From contig OZ252236.1 in assembly GCA_965249455.1 (NCBI GenBank), positions 1,426,001 through 1,490,000 on the forward strand: DNA of 64,000 nucleotides, read 5' to 3'. Origin of the DNA: Jiulongibacter sp024742395. GTDB lineage: Bacteria > Bacteroidota > Bacteroidia > Cytophagales > Spirosomataceae. Positions within the stretch are counted from its first letter, which is position 1. Every line of letters starts with the position of its first letter. Below the pieces are notes generated by a model. The model did no database searches. It was given only the letters and a program-made list of their open reading frames with translations, and was not told the DNA's origin. Position numbers and translations under genes: made by a program. Positions 61,493-64,000 of this stretch are shown piece by piece.

Positions 61493-62371
61493 ATGAAAGG
61501 ATCCCCCAAGTTTTACGTTTTAGGTCTTCTGTTTGCAGCTGTTTGGTCATCGGCGTCTGTGGCCGCTAAATTAGGTTTTAGATCAGTTCAGCCTTTAGTT
61601 TTATATCAGTTTAGGTTTTCGTTTGCTGCACTTGCACTTTTAATATTGGCATATTCATTAAAATCAAGGGAGCTTCCAAAAGGCAAAGAATGGCTTCGGC
61701 TTGCTATTTTTGGCTTTTTTAATGTGGCCTTAGCACTTGGATTATTTGCCTTTGCGATAAAAGAGGTTGCTGCAGGAATTGGGGCCTTGCAGGTAGGGGT
61801 TAATCCTTTAGTGATAAGCGTTTTTTCTGCGATTGTAGCAGGAAGAAGAATTAAGCTCAATGAAATGATGGCTTTATTCTTTGGGATCTTAGGTGTTGCC
61901 ATTGCCGTTTTTCCGCTTCTTCAGGACTCATATGCTACACCTAAGGGGTTATTTTTGCTAAGCCTTAGTACCTTGTCATATTCTACTGCGGCAGTCTATT
62001 TTAGTAAGGTTAATTGGCGATTGAAAAAGCTAACAATTAATGCTTGGCAGGCGTTTTTTGGAGCCCTTTTTTTATTTCCTGCTAGTTTTATTTTTTACAA
62101 AGGAGGCCTGAATGTATATGATTTAAATTTCTTTTTATCAGGTTCCTGGCTGGCTATTCCTGTTTCAGCTGGTGCGGTGTATCTATGGCTATGGTTACTT
62201 TCTCTTGATACAGTAAAGGCGTCTTTCTTCTTATTTTTATGCCCAATATTCGGGTTTGTCTATGCCTATTTTATCTTAGGAGAACCATTTACCTTTTATA
62301 CACTTACTGGCTTACTTGTAGTGATGCTGGCACTCTATATTGGGCAGAAAAAAAGCAAGCCTAAAAATTAA
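61493..62371 (+). CDS. EamA/DMT-family membrane transporter
   Basis: 292 residues from the ATG at 61493; a TTG at 61472 adds seven. Ten predicted transmembrane helices in two EamA repeats (AAVWSSASVAAKLGFRSVQP at the start; YAYFILGEPFTFYTLTGLL at the end). Substrate unknown. The end of the gene overlaps the stem of its own terminator. Confidence 0.88.
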   Translation: MKGSPKFYVLGLLFAAVWSSASVAAKLGFRSVQPLVLYQFRFSFAALALLILAYSLKSRELPKGKEWLRLAIFGFFNVALALGLFAFAIKEVAAGIGALQVGVNPLVISVFSAIVAGRRIKLNEMMALFFGILGVAIAVFPLLQDSYATPKGLFLLSLSTLSYSTAAVYFSKVNWRLKKLTINAWQAFFGALFLFPASFIFYKGGLNVYDLNFFLSGSWLAIPVSAGAVYLWLWLLSLDTVKASFFLFLCPIFGFVYAYFILGEPFTFYTLTGLLVVMLALYIGQKKSKPKN

Positions 62372-62384
62372 GCTTGCTTTTATT
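62351..62384 (+). terminator. Terminator overlapping the end of the EamA gene
   Basis: AAAGCAAGC / GCTTGCTTT form a nine-pair stem whose left arm codes the last residues of the transporter (KKKSKPKN), followed by TTATT. Confidence 0.75.
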
Positions 62385-62480
62385 AAACCTAAATGTAACC
62401 TCTAAAAATCAAAATCCTTTGGTAATTACCTACGGATTTTAAGTAGAAAAGGATTAAAAACCTTTTCGAGGAATAGGTTA

Positions 62481-63230
62481 TTATTTTCTTCTCTTTCTGT
62501 GAACCTTGATAGTCTCAGCATCTGCGAGGATTCTACCGCAGTGCTCACAAATAATGATTTTAAGCTTATCCATGATGTCTGCCTGAACTTGTGGAGGTAC
62601 GACATTGAAGCAACCACCGCATGCACCACGATCAACTGCTACAACAGCAAGGCCATTTTTAGCACCACCACGAATTTTAGTGTAAGCCTTAAAAAGTCTT
62701 TCTTCTACTTTTTTCGCTTGTCTTGCACTAGACTTCAGAAGTTTTTCTTCTTCCTCCTGACTCTCTACAACCAGACGGTCAAGCTCTTTTTTCTTAAGTT
62801 CCAGAATTTCTTTTCTGTTGTTAAGTTTTTCAATTGTCTCAGCAATCTCCTGCTCTTTGGTTTTGATTTTATATTCAATCTCACGGATTCTTTTATCCGC
62901 TAGCTGAATTTCAAGTTCCTGAAGTTCTAATTCTTTAGAAATGGCATCGTACTCACGATTATTTCTAACGTTCATCTGTTGATCTTTATATTTTAAGATC
63001 AATTTGTCAGAATCTTTTTTGTTTTGCCTATGACGCTCAATTTCTTCGTTATAAGAATCTACCTCAGACTGGAATCTACCAACTCTCTTCTCTATTCCCA
63101 TAACCTCGTCGCTCAAATCCTGAACTTCTTCAGGCAGGTCTCCACGAAGTTTTCTTAATTCGTCCAGTTTTGAGTCAATTTCCTGAAGTTTTAATAGCGA
63201 TTCTAATTTATCTGCGATCGTTAATTCCAT
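62481..63230 (-). CDS. C4 zinc-ribbon coiled-coil protein
   Basis: 249 residues. A long coiled coil (about 20-175, heptads rich in Glu, Lys, Leu) ends in a zinc ribbon: CGGC and CEHC (GACGGCFNVVPP ... IIICEHCGRIL), near residues 204-235. Matches the zf-RING_7 family of nucleic-acid-associated proteins (COG1579). In Bacteroidota it is commonly next to the Nif3 gene, as here (48 bases apart). Role not known in detail. Confidence 0.9.
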   Translation of the reverse strand: MELTIADKLESLLKLQEIDSKLDELRKLRGDLPEEVQDLSDEVMGIEKRVGRFQSEVDSYNEEIERHRQNKKDSDKLILKYKDQQMNVRNNREYDAISKELELQELEIQLADKRIREIEYKIKTKEQEIAETIEKLNNRKEILELKKKELDRLVVESQEEEEKLLKSSARQAKKVEERLFKAYTKIRGGAKNGLAVVAVDRGACGGCFNVVPPQVQADIMDKLKIIICEHCGRILADAETIKVHRKRRK

Positions 63231-63278
63231 AAACTTTATTTAAAGTTATTTGCTGAATACCCTTATGGGTCGTTTGTT

Positions 63279-64000
63279 CTATAAGTAATTCACCGGATTG
63301 GTCTTGGCCTCCGATAAATAGGTCGCAAAATTAGAGAATTTTTTCAATATTTCATCCCTAATCAGCTCTTTTGTAAACTGCTCACTCTCATAGTGTCCAA
63401 TATCTGCAATGATGATTTTGTCTTCAGCGTCAAAGAACTCATGATACTTGTAGTCAGAAGTAATAAAGATATCTGCTTTTGCCCTTATGGCATCTTGAAG
63501 CAGAAAGCCTCCGGAGCCGCCGCATACAGCCACCCTGTTAATGGTATCGTGAGTAATATCAGTGTATTTGACAACCCCTGCTTTAAGAGTCGTTTTTACA
63601 AATTGTAGAAATTCTATAGTATCAACAGGCGAGTCAAGCTCGCCTACAATTCCACTTCCTACTGTCTGTAGTTTGTTTTCAAGGGGCGTTAAGAAGTAAG
63701 ATATTTCTTCATATGTGTGCCCTTTTCTCATGCCCCGAAGTACTTGATTTTTGATGAAGGCAGGGAATATTACTTCCACCCGGTACTCCTCTACTTCTTC
63801 GTATGTTCCTCTTGAGCCTATAGAAGGATTGGCTTGTTCATTTGCTTTAAAAGTGCCTCTGCCTTCAGTTCTGAAACTGCAATTACTGTAGTTGCCTATG
63901 TTCCCGGCTCCTGCTTCATACAATGAATCCAAAAGCTTGCCCGAATGTTCTTTTGGAACAAAGACAGTCAGCTTCATCAATTGCTGTGTCTTGGGTGCAA
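63279..64000 (-). CDS. Nif3/YqfO-like dinuclear metal protein, C-terminal part (5' end outside window)
   Basis: The longest frame with a start begins at a TTG at 63980, but the same frame stays open to the window edge, encoding APKTQQ just before MKLTVFVP, so the gene continues past 64000. What is present is the inserted PII-like domain (MKLTVFVPKEHSGKLLDSLYEAGAG, YRVEVIFPAF) and the C-terminal Nif3 half with metal-site motifs VAVCGGSGGFLLQDA, DIFITSDYKYHEF and DIGHYESEQF. A GTP cyclohydrolase-like or other metal-dependent role has been proposed; unproven. Confidence 0.93.
   Translation of the reverse strand, partial: APKTQQLMKLTVFVPKEHSGKLLDSLYEAGAGNIGNYSNCSFRTEGRGTFKANEQANPSIGSRGTYEEVEEYRVEVIFPAFIKNQVLRGMRKGHTYEEISYFLTPLENKLQTVGSGIVGELDSPVDTIEFLQFVKTTLKAGVVKYTDITHDTINRVAVCGGSGGFLLQDAIRAKADIFITSDYKYHEFFDAEDKIIIADIGHYESEQFTKELIRDEILKKFSNFATYLSEAKTNPVNYL

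Overview
The window is a chromosomal segment of a Bacteroidota species. Evidence: paired SusC/SusD outer-membrane genes, lipoprotein and TonB-receptor styles typical of the phylum, and several upstream boxes of the form TAnnTTTG, the phylum's -7 promoter element, instead of Shine-Dalgarno sites. The base composition is moderately A+T-rich. The mix of genes suggests Cytophagales, but that rank is a guess. There is no insertion sequence, prophage, CRISPR array or rRNA operon, and no gene-free gap longer than about 300 bases.

Region A (1-29,645) is dominated by a pectin utilisation locus. It starts with the end of a GH28 polygalacturonase gene that carries an in-frame stop. A Tat-signal oxidoreductase, two mechanosensitive channels, a drug/metabolite transporter and an Ada-like repair protein follow. 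The core is a leftward susC-susD pair and a divergent, tightly packed rightward run: PL10 pectate lyase, alpha/beta esterase, KdgF cupin, GH105 fused to a DUF4350-like domain, CE8-like pectinesterase, uxaB, uxaA; then uxaC, kdgK, a PPi-type phosphofructokinase, eda; then an ExuT-like transporter, a second Tat oxidoreductase, rhaM, a CE12 rhamnogalacturonan acetylesterase and a second GH105. Together they would de-esterify and cut homogalacturonan and rhamnogalacturonan I, import the products, and turn galacturonate through tagaturonate, altronate and 2-keto-3-deoxygluconate into pyruvate and glyceraldehyde-3-phosphate. KduI and KduD, needed for the unsaturated branch, are not in the window, and neither is a dedicated pectin regulator.

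Region B (29,698-45,822) is accessory: a Crp-like regulator divergent from a TetR-MFS-GNAT operon; a leftward run of small proteins (DUF1801, DinB, GyrI-like, YdeI-like) and a WYL regulator; a four-gene operon for a LytS/LytTR two-component system whose kinase carries an N-terminal DUF4097-like beta-solenoid; a TonB receptor; a small membrane protein; and a lipoprotein sulfatase.

Region C (46,014-64,000) is mostly housekeeping: an FAH-family enzyme, purA, a Fur-family regulator, a bifunctional Rel/SpoT, tRNA-Leu(UAG), tig-clpP-clpX, a Xer recombinase, lipA, metK, a C4 zinc-ribbon coiled-coil protein and the 3' part of a Nif3-family gene that runs off the right edge. Interspersed are several unrecognised envelope proteins and one possible divergent DNA polymerase III psi-like gene next to purA. 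Most transcription units end in clear stem-loops with T-runs.
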